A DNA stretch of 61,926 nucleotides from an uncultured Bacilli bacterium (GTDB lineage: Bacteria; Bacillota_I; Bacilli_A; RF39; UBA660). Location of the stretch: the NCBI GenBank assembly GCA_934086485.1, contig CAKOIF010000008.1, positions 1 through 61,926 on the forward strand. The letters run 5' to 3'. Below are positions 7,968-16,653 of the stretch, piece by piece. Position numbers and translations under genes: made by a program. The notes below the pieces were generated by a model. That model did no database searches, was not told where the DNA came from, and saw nothing but the letters and a program-made list of their open reading frames with translations. Every line of letters begins with the position of its first letter. Within the stretch, counting starts at the first letter, position 1.

Positions 7968-8003
7968 AAAAAAAATACTATGATTTTTATTTCATAGTAT
8001 TTG
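7968..8003 (-). terminator. Terminator of the Cys-rich repeat protein operon
   Basis: On the minus strand a 10-bp stem (AATACTATGA / TCATAGTATT) overlaps the end of the coding region and is followed by eight Ts. Confidence 0.8.
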
Positions 8004-10011
8004 GATCTTGATCTGGATTACTTCTTCCATCATCTCTAACACAAGTTCTTACATAAGTTGCTTTACCAGTTCTTACATAACCTGGTTCGTATTCATTTTC
8101 TGAATAAATATATTCTGCATTAGACCAGATAGGTGAAGTAGTTTCTTTTGTAGTTTTATAACATGTTTGACCATCAAGACTATATCCATAAGGACAATAG
8201 TAACCTAAGAATTTACTTTCTTCTTTATAGTAACATAAAGTTCCTTTTAAAGTTGCTTTTTCATTTTCACAATAGTATTCATCAGCACTTTTAACTAGTT
8301 TATAACATTTAGTATTTTCGCCATTACCTTCTTTAGTATAACCTGTTGGACAAGAATAAACTTTTTCAGTAGTTGATGTTTTAGCAGGAGTTGTTTTATA
8401 ACATTTATCACCAAGTTCTGTATAACCTGTAGGACAATAACTCTTAGACTCAGTTATTAAATCTGTTTCTTTATAACATGTGTTACCCTCTTGAATATAT
8501 CCACTTGGACAATATTTTTCAGTATTATATATTAAATTTGTTTTCTTATAACATACATTACCACTTTGAGTATAACCTGATGGACAATATCTAGTAGAAG
8601 ATGTACTTGGACTTGTAGTTTTATAACAAGTATTACCACTTTGAGTATAACCTGATGGACAAGAATAAGTAGTATTTCCTCCAGAAGGACTAGTATAATG
8701 ATAACATTTACCATTTTGTAGTGTTCCAGAAGAACAAGAATATGAAACAGTTCTACGATAAATTGCATAGTTATATGTTGTTATACCAGCAATAGTATTT
8801 TTACCCATTAAAACTTTCTTTTCAGTATCAGTTGTATATGGAGCTTCATAAGTTTTAGTTGAGTATTCACTTACTGGGTTACCCCAAGAACCATAAACTT
8901 TATTAGGACTTGTAGTTTTATAACAAGTATTACCACTTAATGTATAACCAGAAGGACAAGTTTTTCCACTTGTTGATGGAGTAGGACTTGTATATTTATA
9001 ACAAGTATTTCCCTCTAAAGTGTAACCAGAAGGACAAGTCTTTTCAGTATCAGTAATAATATCTGTATATTTATAACAAGCATTATTTTTCTTTTCATAT
9101 CCAGCAGGACAATATCCTTCAGAAGTAGAAATTATATCAGTATATTTACGACATTTATTTCCTTCTTTAACATATCCTGTAGGACAATAATCTTTTGTAT
9201 TTGTAATTTTTTGAGTATATTCGTAGCAATAATCTCCTTGAAGTGTACCTTTTTCACAATATTTAGTTGATACACCACCAGTTACTATATAGTCTGTATA
9301 AACTTTATGATAGCCACCATCGTTTTTCTTTGCATCAACAACTTTAACTTGCTCTTCAGAATAACTTTCATTAGCTTGTCTATAATCTCCAGTTTCTTTT
9401 TCACATACATTACCATTTAATCTATAACCAGTAGGGCAAGTAATAGTTTGTTTTACGTGTTCATAAGTATATTTAATAGTACATACTGTAGGTATTTCAT
9501 AAATTGTACATGTTGTAGTAGAGGTACAATCACATGATGATTTAATATTATCTTTATAATTATTAGAACTATTATCTACTTCAGTAGTTTTACCATTATC
9601 ATCTTTAATAACTGATTTAATAGATATTTTTTCAATAATATTATCTGAAGTATTTCCACATACTAAATTACTTTTTACTTTATATTCATTGTCGGCACTT
9701 CTTGTAGCGGATATATATGATAAATCACCATCACATTTAGTTTTACCATATTTCATTTCTTTTAAAATATCTTTTTCAATTAATTCATCAAGATAAATTA
9801 TTGTTGTGTCTCCAATAGAATCTGGTAGTTTATCCTCAAAATATTTTTTTGCAGTTTCTTGCATTTTTGTAAGATTATCTTTAAATTCACTTACGTTATT
9901 TGTAGTATTATTATTTTTAGAAATTAACCAAAATACAATAACTACTATAGCAAAAAATGCAATTATTCCAAGAAGTACATTTAATATTTTTCCACTTTTA
10001 TTATTTTTCAT
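7987..10011 (-). CDS. Membrane-anchored Cys-rich repeat surface protein
   Basis: 674 aa. One N-terminal TM (about residues 10-30) anchors it with the bulk outside. Residues 40-190 form a non-repeat domain with a few cysteines. From about residue 190 to 650 there are about fourteen short repeats of the form C-P-x-G-Y-x(3-4)-G-N-x-C-Y-K, spaced by Thr/Ser-rich linkers; two are shortened to the CxxGTLxxxxC form. Each repeat has two cysteines, so one disulphide per repeat is likely. The DNA repeats are near-identical in places, which favours copy-number change. It is preceded by AAGGAGG and lies 10 bp behind the gene at 11419, so both form one operon. I do not recognise the family. Confidence 0.75.
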   Translation of the reverse strand: MKNNKSGKILNVLLGIIAFFAIVVIVFWLISKNNNTTNNVSEFKDNLTKMQETAKKYFEDKLPDSIGDTTIIYLDELIEKDILKEMKYGKTKCDGDLSYISATRSADNEYKVKSNLVCGNTSDNIIEKISIKSVIKDDNGKTTEVDNSSNNYKDNIKSSCDCTSTTTCTIYEIPTVCTIKYTYEHVKQTITCPTGYRLNGNVCEKETGDYRQANESYSEEQVKVVDAKKNDGGYHKVYTDYIVTGGVSTKYCEKGTLQGDYCYEYTQKITNTKDYCPTGYVKEGNKCRKYTDIISTSEGYCPAGYEKKNNACYKYTDIITDTEKTCPSGYTLEGNTCYKYTSPTPSTSGKTCPSGYTLSGNTCYKTTSPNKVYGSWGNPVSEYSTKTYEAPYTTDTEKKVLMGKNTIAGITTYNYAIYRRTVSYSCSSGTLQNGKCYHYTSPSGGNTTYSCPSGYTQSGNTCYKTTSPSTSSTRYCPSGYTQSGNVCYKKTNLIYNTEKYCPSGYIQEGNTCYKETDLITESKSYCPTGYTELGDKCYKTTPAKTSTTEKVYSCPTGYTKEGNGENTKCYKLVKSADEYYCENEKATLKGTLCYYKEESKFLGYYCPYGYSLDGQTCYKTTKETTSPIWSNAEYIYSENEYEPGYVRTGKATYVRTCVRDDGRSNPDQDPNTMK

Positions 10012-10021
10012 AAAAACCTCC

Positions 10022-11419
10022 TTATCTTGATAGTCCTTTATCTATCATAACTTCATCAGCATAAATTGAATACATTGAATAATCTGGATTTCCAATAGTT
10101 AAATGATGAATTAATTCTTCGATACAGATATAACCATATGTTCCATCAATTTCATCACCAGTATAGCCATTTGGAACTGTATTATCATCTTTCATTTCTC
10201 CATAAGTTGGTCCCCATCCATGATTTGTTGTAAGAGCAAGTGATGCATTCATATTTTCATTAAACATTCCAAGCATTAAATAGTATTGACTAATTGGACT
10301 TTCTGGAGTAAGTGAGAATGATTCAAATTTTCTTGCTGTCATTTCATTAAATAGTTTAGCGTATAAAACCTTATTTTCTTCATTAGTATCATTTAATTTT
10401 TTAGCACATAATTCATATAACTTATAAATGTTATAACCTTTTTCCTCTTTTAGAGAAGAGAAGTTTTCTAATTTTAATTCGTTATTTGTAATACAAGCAA
10501 GCATTTCTTTTAAAGTATCCTCGGTAACAAAGATATCATTTTCTTCGTTTAATACTACAACATTATCAGTTCCTACTAAAGTAGTAAGTTTTCCTAAATC
10601 AGTATTTGCTTTGTAAAGTTCCTCACGAGATGCAAAAACGCTTTTATTTTCTAAATCATCAAAGTTTGCAAGTTTTAAAGCAGTTATAATTTCCTCAACT
10701 GTTAAAGTATTTCCTGGAGTATTTGCTAGTTTTTCAGCATAAGTATATAATGCATCTTCATCATTAATATCAATATTTGCTAAATCTAGTTTTGTTTCTT
10801 CTTCAATAGGTTCTGCTTCAATAGTATCCGAAGGTTCTTCAATAGTAATTTCTTCTTCGATATCTGCAGATGGTTTTTCCTCAATTACAGTTTCTTGAGC
10901 TTCTTTAGGTTCATCTTCAGTTAAACCATTAATTTGATTTTTAAGTTTACTATTTTCCTTTGCAAGAGAAAATATGATAGCAAGTGCAGCAATAGTGCAA
11001 GATGCTCCAGCTATAATACCTAAAGTCTTTTTCTTTTTCTTTTCATCAACTGGTTCAAACTTGACATCAATTACATTATTTGGCTCAGCATTATTTGCTT
11101 TTCTAGGTTCAGCAACATCTTTTCTTTCTGCTTTTTTAAGTTGAGTATATAAAGCAAGACCAACATTTTCACTATAAACTTTGCTATCTATAGTTCTAAG
11201 CTTATAATATAATGAACTGTATAATGATGCATAACTTTCAAATAATTTAGTATCATTATCTTTAGCATTTGCTACAATATTATAATGTTTTTCTGTTACA
11301 TGTAAAAGCTCTTCAAATCCCTTCTTGTTTTTTTCACTTATATTCATGTCTAATATTTCCTCAATTTTAGTTTGACATGCTTTTATAAGTACTAGTATAT
11401 CACATTTATTCATAACCAA
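10022..11419 (-). CDS. Single-pass membrane protein with acidic extracellular region
   Basis: 465 aa. The N-terminal ~110 residues are helical and would be cytosolic (KACQTKIEEILDMNISEKNK opens the first helix). A Lys-rich patch (EKKKKKT) precedes one TM (about residues 135-157, IIAGASCTIAALAIIFSLA). A strongly acidic Glu-rich linker follows (about 170-210), then a helical outer domain of about 250 residues. No enzyme motif is seen. It is first in an operon with the Cys-rich repeat protein, so it may anchor or help assemble it (inference). AGGAGGG lies before the ATG. Confidence 0.7.
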   Translation of the reverse strand: MVMNKCDILVLIKACQTKIEEILDMNISEKNKKGFEELLHVTEKHYNIVANAKDNDTKLFESYASLYSSLYYKLRTIDSKVYSENVGLALYTQLKKAERKDVAEPRKANNAEPNNVIDVKFEPVDEKKKKKTLGIIAGASCTIAALAIIFSLAKENSKLKNQINGLTEDEPKEAQETVIEEKPSADIEEEITIEEPSDTIEAEPIEEETKLDLANIDINDEDALYTYAEKLANTPGNTLTVEEIITALKLANFDDLENKSVFASREELYKANTDLGKLTTLVGTDNVVVLNEENDIFVTEDTLKEMLACITNNELKLENFSSLKEEKGYNIYKLYELCAKKLNDTNEENKVLYAKLFNEMTARKFESFSLTPESPISQYYLMLGMFNENMNASLALTTNHGWGPTYGEMKDDNTVPNGYTGDEIDGTYGYICIEELIHHLTIGNPDYSMYSIYADEVMIDKGLSR

Positions 11420-11615
11420 AACCCTCCTTTTTTGATTAATTGTTTGCTATTCTACCACTAAAAAGGGGAAATGTCAATATAATTAGATATGTAAATGAAG
11501 CGTAAATAAACTGAAAATTTTTGTTAAATTGTTAAAACTAAAAAAACAAAATTAATATCTTTCTTGTTTAGTAATTATTATTGTGGTAATATATTTGACA
11601 CAAGGGAAGGTATAT

Positions 11616-12305
11616 ATGGAGTATAACAATATACATATAGATGATAAAAAATTGGATGCAAAAGTTTTGAAAGAATATTTAAATGCTTTAGATAAAGTTT
11701 TAGAAAAATACCCTAAATTAATAAATAGAATAGATTTTATAGGGGATTATTCAGATTCATTTAAGTTAACTGAGGTTATAACAAAATTTGAATATTATTC
11801 AAAAACAAAATATTCTCTTTGGCAAAAAGCTAATTATTACATGACTTCTTATGCATTTACAAGTTTAATAAAAGATCTAGATGCTGAAAAAATCAAATAT
11901 GTATTATTATGTATTAATGAGAAACTTAATTATGATAAAGTCTATAAATTAATTAATAATTGTTTAAATAAAAATTTGTTGTATGCTAGTAATATTGAAC
12001 AGCTTTTATATCATGAGGTAGGACATATGTTTTCTGGCCTTTTTAAATTAATAAAAAATGAAGATTTTTTTTGTAGAGTTTTTGAATATATGTGTGTCCC
12101 TAGTGAAGAATTTTCTTCATACTCACTTTCCTCTTTTGAGGAATTTATTGCAGAACATTTCTCAAAGTATTTAAGTAATCCTACATTTAATGAACCAACT
12201 GAATATATTGGAAATATGATTGATAAATATTATGATATTTATAGTGATACTAATGTACTATGTAAATCTAATGATCTACAATTAATTAGAAAACCAAAAA
12301 AGTAA
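11616..12305 (+). CDS. Putative HEVGH zinc metallopeptidase
   Basis: 229 aa. It carries a zinc-binding HExxH motif (LLYHEVGHMFSGLF) and, about 45 residues later, EEFIAEHFSKYL, whose Glu could be the third ligand as in gluzincins. The N-terminal half contains an LDKVLEKYPKLINRIDFIGD stretch that recurs in two paralogues at 35635 and 38676. I take the ATG at 11616 as start because AAGGGAAGG is eight bases upstream; an in-frame ATG at 11583 lacks such a site. No signal peptide or TM is seen, so it acts in the cytosol. Substrate unknown. Confidence 0.7.
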   Translation: MEYNNIHIDDKKLDAKVLKEYLNALDKVLEKYPKLINRIDFIGDYSDSFKLTEVITKFEYYSKTKYSLWQKANYYMTSYAFTSLIKDLDAEKIKYVLLCINEKLNYDKVYKLINNCLNKNLLYASNIEQLLYHEVGHMFSGLFKLIKNEDFFCRVFEYMCVPSEEFSSYSLSSFEEFIAEHFSKYLSNPTFNEPTEYIGNMIDKYYDIYSDTNVLCKSNDLQLIRKPKK

Positions 12306-12683
12306 ATAATACTGATGAATTGTCTTGATTAATTTAAAAAATATTGTTATTATTAATTTGTAAAGTAAAATAAATTTATAAAAGTTTTGTTGGGATGCGT
12401 TTGCATCTTTTTTTTCGTGTTTTAAAAATAGAAAGGAGGTATTAATTGTATTTTATTAAAGAAAATAAGTAAAATTTTAAACGATGCATTTAAAAAATAT
12501 GACACTGATATTATTGGCAGTTATGCTGATAAATTACTATTGAAGTATGCAAAAAATATAATCGAAGTACCTTATTTAGAATGATACAATTCTTCGGTAT
12601 CTTTTCCAATGAAAAAGTCGTGCCAATGCGCAACAATTAACATTGAGTCATTATATTGTTCTTTTATCTTTTGATTGAAAAAG

Positions 12684-12702
12684 GTGCGCCGTTCGCGCAC
12701 CA
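12684..12702. repeat. Palindrome, copy 2 of the YhcG-derived repeat
   Basis: GGTGCGC-CGTTC-GCGCACC, a 7-bp perfect stem. It is flanked by TTGATTGAAAAA and AATTATC exactly as in the intact gene at 13117-13135, but the stem bases differ in a compensating way. Confidence 0.75.
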
Positions 12703-12760
12703 ATTATCGTGTAGTCAACTTTAAAAAGAATGAGATATTTTTCCCTTTTAATTGAAAAAA

Positions 12761-12779
12761 GTGCGACATTGTCGCACTA
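12761..12779. repeat. Palindrome, copy 3 of the YhcG-derived repeat
   Basis: AGTGCGAC-ATT-GTCGCACT, an 8-bp perfect stem with the same flanks (AATTGAAAAA before, AATTATCG after). The closing pair and inner pairs differ from the other copies yet stay complementary. Confidence 0.75.
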
Positions 12780-12861
12780 ATTATCGAAAAGTCAACTTTA
12801 AAAGTAGATGAAAAAATAGTTGCAAGAAAATTTAAAATAATAATGGAAATGGAGGCAAAAA

Positions 12862-13770
12862 ATGATAAATTATTATGAAAAAATTAAACAAGAATTATTA
12901 AATAATGAAATAAGTAAGCTAGCTAAAAGAAATTCAATTAATAATAGTGATTTAACTACTTATTATAATGTAGGCAAAATGCTGAGTGAAGCTGGTAAAA
13001 GTTATGGTGAAAATATAATCGGTAAATATTCTGTAAAACTTACTCAAGAATTGGGTAAAAAATATAATACAACAACTTTAAAACGAATGAGACAATTTTA
13101 TCTTTTGATTGAAAAAGGTGCCCGATTTGGGCACCAATTATCATGGAGTCATTATATAGAACTTTTGCCATTGAAAGATAACAATGAAATTAATTATTAT
13201 ATTAATATTTGTGAAAAAGAATTATTAACTAGAGATGAACTTAGAAATAGAATTAAATCTAAAGAATACGAAAGACTTGGTGAAGAAACTAAAAATAAAT
13301 TAATTACAAATGAAGAACTAAAATTACCTGATTTAGTTCCTAATCCAATAATGATACCAAGTTGTGATTATATTGACATTAACTCTATATCAGAAAAATA
13401 TTTACAAGAAACTATAATGTTAAATATATCATCTTTTTTAAGGAAACTCGGAAATGGTTTTAGTTTTATAGATAATGAATACAAAATTAAAATAGGCAAT
13501 AATTATAATTACATTGATTTACTTTTATATAATGTGAAATTTAAATGCTATGTAGTTGTAGAACTCAAAGTAACTGAACTTAAAAAAGAACATATAGGAC
13601 AAATACAGGTTTATATGAATTATATAGATAAAAATGTTAAAGAGTTAACTGATAATAAAACTATTGGGATTATTATATGTTCTAAAAATAATCAATTTAT
13701 AATTGAATATTCTTCGGATGAAAGAATATTTGCAAGAGAATTTAAATTAGAAAGTAAAGTATTAAATTAA
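12862..13770 (+). CDS. YhcG-type PDDEXK nuclease, DUF1016
   Basis: 302 aa. The N-terminal DUF1016 part includes YNVGKMLSEAGKSYGENIIG, LKRMRQFYLL and the hallmark LSWSHYIELL. The C-terminal half is the PDDEXK nuclease domain: D of YIDLLLY and the E-x-K pair of VVVELKVTEL. YhcG-like proteins are predicted nucleases often near restriction or other defence genes, but none is adjacent here. GGAGGC lies nine bases before the ATG. The coding region contains the palindrome GGTGCCC-GATTT-GGGCACC (13117-13135), which reappears with other stem bases in the decayed copy upstream. The protein is a little shorter than typical members (about 330-350 aa). Confidence 0.88.
   Translation: MINYYEKIKQELLNNEISKLAKRNSINNSDLTTYYNVGKMLSEAGKSYGENIIGKYSVKLTQELGKKYNTTTLKRMRQFYLLIEKGARFGHQLSWSHYIELLPLKDNNEINYYINICEKELLTRDELRNRIKSKEYERLGEETKNKLITNEELKLPDLVPNPIMIPSCDYIDINSISEKYLQETIMLNISSFLRKLGNGFSFIDNEYKIKIGNNYNYIDLLLYNVKFKCYVVVELKVTELKKEHIGQIQVYMNYIDKNVKELTDNKTIGIIICSKNNQFIIEYSSDERIFAREFKLESKVLN
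13117..13135. repeat. Palindrome inside the YhcG coding region
   Basis: GGTGCCC-GATTT-GGGCACC, a 7-bp stem encoding the start of the GARFGHQ stretch just before LSWSHY. It is the intact-gene version of the palindromes at 12684 and 12761. Confidence 0.75.
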
Positions 13771-13813
13771 TTTAATTATAGATATTTATTCTTAATAATG
13801 TTACAATTAATTT

Positions 13814-16642
13814 ATGGAAGAAAAGAAATTAATACCACTTAAAATTACAACAGAGTATTCATTACTTAAAAGCTTAATTAAATTACCTGATTTAATTTCT
13901 TTTTTGAATGAAAATAATATAAAAGAATGTGCTATTTGTGATGAAAATTTAAATGGATTTATGGATTTTTATTTAAAATGTAAAGAAAATAATATAAAAC
14001 CAATTATTGGTCTTGATACTGTATATGAAAGCATGCATATTTATGTCTATGCTAAAAATTATTTAGGTTACCAAGAACTTCTTAAAATAGATTATTTAAA
14101 GGATAATATGAATCTTTCTTACTTAGAAAATTCTAATTTACTTGTGATTATTCCCTTTAAAAGTATAGATGTTTATGAAAAACTTAAGTATAAAGATAAT
14201 GTTTATATAGGTTTTTGTAATGATATAGAAAAAAATAATGCACTTCTTATAAGTGATAAAATAGTTTATGTTGATAATGTAAGATGCTTATATAAAAAAG
14301 ATATTCCTTATCTTAAATATTTAAAAATGCTTAATGATAATTTTGTTTACAATGATAATGCTTATTATAAAACATCTTCTTTCGAAGATATTCAAACAAC
14401 TTATGAGTTTAGTAAACAAATTAATTTAGAAATACCATTTGATAAAAAGTATATACCTAAATATAATAATAGTGATAATAACTATGATTATTTAAGAAAG
14501 TTATGTATTTTAGGATTAAATAAAAGATTTAATGGGAAAGTATCTAATAAATATAAAGAAAGACTTTTATATGAACTTGATGTTATTAATAAAATGGGTT
14601 TTGTAGATTATTTTTTAATAGTGTATGATTATGTTTTATATGCTAAAAAAAATGATATTTTTGTAGGACCAGGTAGGGGTAGTGCTGCAGGTAGTTTAGT
14701 AAGTTACTCTTTGGGAATTACTAATATTGATCCAATTAAATATGATTTATTATTTGAAAGATTTTTAAATATAAATAGAAAAAAGATGCCAGATATTGAT
14801 ATTGATTTCGAATCTGATAAAAGAATTAATATGATTGAATATGTAAAAAATAAATATGGTTTTGATAAAGTAGCTGTGGGTCTTACATTTAATAATTACA
14901 AGGCAAAACTTATTTTAAGAGATCTTGCAAAACTTTTAAAAGTGGATTCAAATGTATTTGATAAATTTATTAAAAATATTAATAGTTCTTTATCTTTAAA
15001 AGAAAATTATCAAAATGAAAAAGTTAAAAAATATATTGAAATGTATAGTGAAATTAAAAATCTATATGATATTTCTTATCACCTTGAGGGTCTTAAGAAA
15101 AATACCTCAACTCATGCTGCTGGAGTAATTATATCAAGTGAAAAGTTAGGTAAAATTATTCCTATTTCAAATGAAGATGGAACTTTAAAAACTGGTATTG
15201 AAATGCCTTATTTAGAAAAAATGGGTCTTTTAAAAATGGATTTTTTAGCACTTGAAAAATTAAATATAATAAGTAAAGTATCTAAAAAAATTAAAAATTT
15301 TAATATAAATAATATACCTCTTGATGATAAAAAAACTTTAAAAATATTTTATGATGCTGATACCGACGATATTTTTCAATTTGAATCAAGTTATGCAAAA
15401 AGTGTATTAGATAAACTTAAAATAACTAGTTTTAATGAACTTACTGTGTCTTTAGCACTTGTTAGACCAGGAGCAAATAAACAAATAGATGAGTATTTAA
15501 AAAATAAAAAAGAAGGTATTAATTTAACTGGTGATTTAGCTGATATTTTAGGTGCTACTTATGGCACGATTATATATCAAGAACAAGTTATGAAAATATT
15601 TGAAAAAGTAGGTGGTTATTCTTTATTTGAGGCTGATGATATAAGAGTAGCAATTTCTAAAAAGAAAGAAGATATTATTAATGCTCAACATGATAAGTTT
15701 GTTTCTGGAGGCATAAAAAATGGTTATTCTAAAGAGTTTGTTGAAAAGCTTTTTAATAAAATTAAAGAGTTTGGAGGATATGGATTTAATAAATCACATT
15801 CAGTTGCATATGCATTAGTTTCATATCAAATGGCCTATTTAAAAGCAAACTATTCTAAAGAGTTTATGTTTTATCTTTTGGAAAATAACAAAGATATTTC
15901 TAAATGTGAAAAGATGCTTTCATCACTTAAAAATAGTGGATATAAATTACTTAAACCTAATATTAATTATTCAATAGATAAATATGCAGAAAAAAATGGT
16001 TATATATTATTACCCCTTAACATTATAAGAGGATTAACTGATGACATAATAAGTAAAATAATAAGAGTTAGAGAAAATGGTTTTAATGATATATTTGATT
16101 TTTTTGTTAAAACAAATAGTTTTTTAAATAATGAAACTTACTTAATTCTTATTAAAAGTGGTGCTTTAGATATATTTAAAATAAATAAGCAAACAATGAT
16201 AAAAAATATTGATGTTATTTTAAATTATGCAAGTATTTATTCAAATGGTTTAGGAAAACCTATTTTAACTAAATATCCTGAATATGATGATACTACTTTA
16301 AGAGAATTTGAAATATTATCTTATGGAATGTATATAACTAATCATCCATGCAGTAAATATAAAGATGTTATAAAAGTAGAAAATATAAAGAACTATTTAT
16401 TTAAAAATATAAATATGGTTTTGCTTATTAAAAGTATTCGTACTATTAAAGATAAAAAGGGTGGTGAAATGGCTTTTTTAGAGTGTGAGGATGAAACTGG
16501 TAAAGTAAATTTAACTATGTTTTCGTCTTTATATGCAAAAAATAATGATTTAAAAGCTAATGAATTAATTATAGTCAATGTAAAAGTATCAAAGAGGTTT
16601 GACAAATTAAATGTTTTAGTTAATAATATTAAAAGAAAGTGA
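13814..16642 (+). CDS. dnaE: DNA polymerase III alpha subunit DnaE
   Basis: 942 aa, short for DnaE (about 1,100). It is the error-prone or primer-extending replicative polymerase of Bacillota, working with PolC. The N-terminal PHP domain (TTEYSLLKSLIK onward), the palm with GPGRGSAAGSLVSYSL and the catalytic PDIDIDFE (about residues 330-337), and the GYGFNKSHSVAYALVSYQMA stretch are all present. The C-terminus ends after the OB fold (LIKSIRTIKDKKGGEMAFLE). The PHP metal ligands look degenerate, so proofreading by it is unlikely. TGA is its stop. polC starts 11 bases later. Confidence 0.96.
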   Translation: MEEKKLIPLKITTEYSLLKSLIKLPDLISFLNENNIKECAICDENLNGFMDFYLKCKENNIKPIIGLDTVYESMHIYVYAKNYLGYQELLKIDYLKDNMNLSYLENSNLLVIIPFKSIDVYEKLKYKDNVYIGFCNDIEKNNALLISDKIVYVDNVRCLYKKDIPYLKYLKMLNDNFVYNDNAYYKTSSFEDIQTTYEFSKQINLEIPFDKKYIPKYNNSDNNYDYLRKLCILGLNKRFNGKVSNKYKERLLYELDVINKMGFVDYFLIVYDYVLYAKKNDIFVGPGRGSAAGSLVSYSLGITNIDPIKYDLLFERFLNINRKKMPDIDIDFESDKRINMIEYVKNKYGFDKVAVGLTFNNYKAKLILRDLAKLLKVDSNVFDKFIKNINSSLSLKENYQNEKVKKYIEMYSEIKNLYDISYHLEGLKKNTSTHAAGVIISSEKLGKIIPISNEDGTLKTGIEMPYLEKMGLLKMDFLALEKLNIISKVSKKIKNFNINNIPLDDKKTLKIFYDADTDDIFQFESSYAKSVLDKLKITSFNELTVSLALVRPGANKQIDEYLKNKKEGINLTGDLADILGATYGTIIYQEQVMKIFEKVGGYSLFEADDIRVAISKKKEDIINAQHDKFVSGGIKNGYSKEFVEKLFNKIKEFGGYGFNKSHSVAYALVSYQMAYLKANYSKEFMFYLLENNKDISKCEKMLSSLKNSGYKLLKPNINYSIDKYAEKNGYILLPLNIIRGLTDDIISKIIRVRENGFNDIFDFFVKTNSFLNNETYLILIKSGALDIFKINKQTMIKNIDVILNYASIYSNGLGKPILTKYPEYDDTTLREFEILSYGMYITNHPCSKYKDVIKVENIKNYLFKNINMVLLIKSIRTIKDKKGGEMAFLECEDETGKVNLTMFSSLYAKNNDLKANELIIVNVKVSKRFDKLNVLVNNIKRK

Positions 16643-16653
16643 TAGGGTAGTTT

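Larger units (their letters stand above)
12425..12850 (+). pseudogene. Decayed DUF1016/YhcG copy with internal hairpin repeats
   Basis: This otherwise empty 555-bp gap holds remnants of a gene like the intact YhcG that follows. A piece near 12500 reads DTDIIGSYADKL, like ENIIGKYSVKL in the intact protein. Three copies of the segment encoding LLIEKGARFGHQLSWSH follow (about 12601-12660, 12663-12723, 12741-12800). The last part (12808-12840) matches the end of YhcG (DEKIVARKFK against DERIFAREFK). Stops and frame changes break it. Two of the three copies keep a perfect palindrome: GGTGCGC-N5-GCGCACC (12684-12702) and AGTGCGAC-N3-GTCGCACT (12761-12779). Confidence 0.6.

Noticed and set aside
12425..12850. 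A tRNA or riboswitch in the hairpin-rich gap before YhcG
   Set aside because: The hairpins match the coding segment of the following gene, with its flanks, so a decayed gene copy explains them better.
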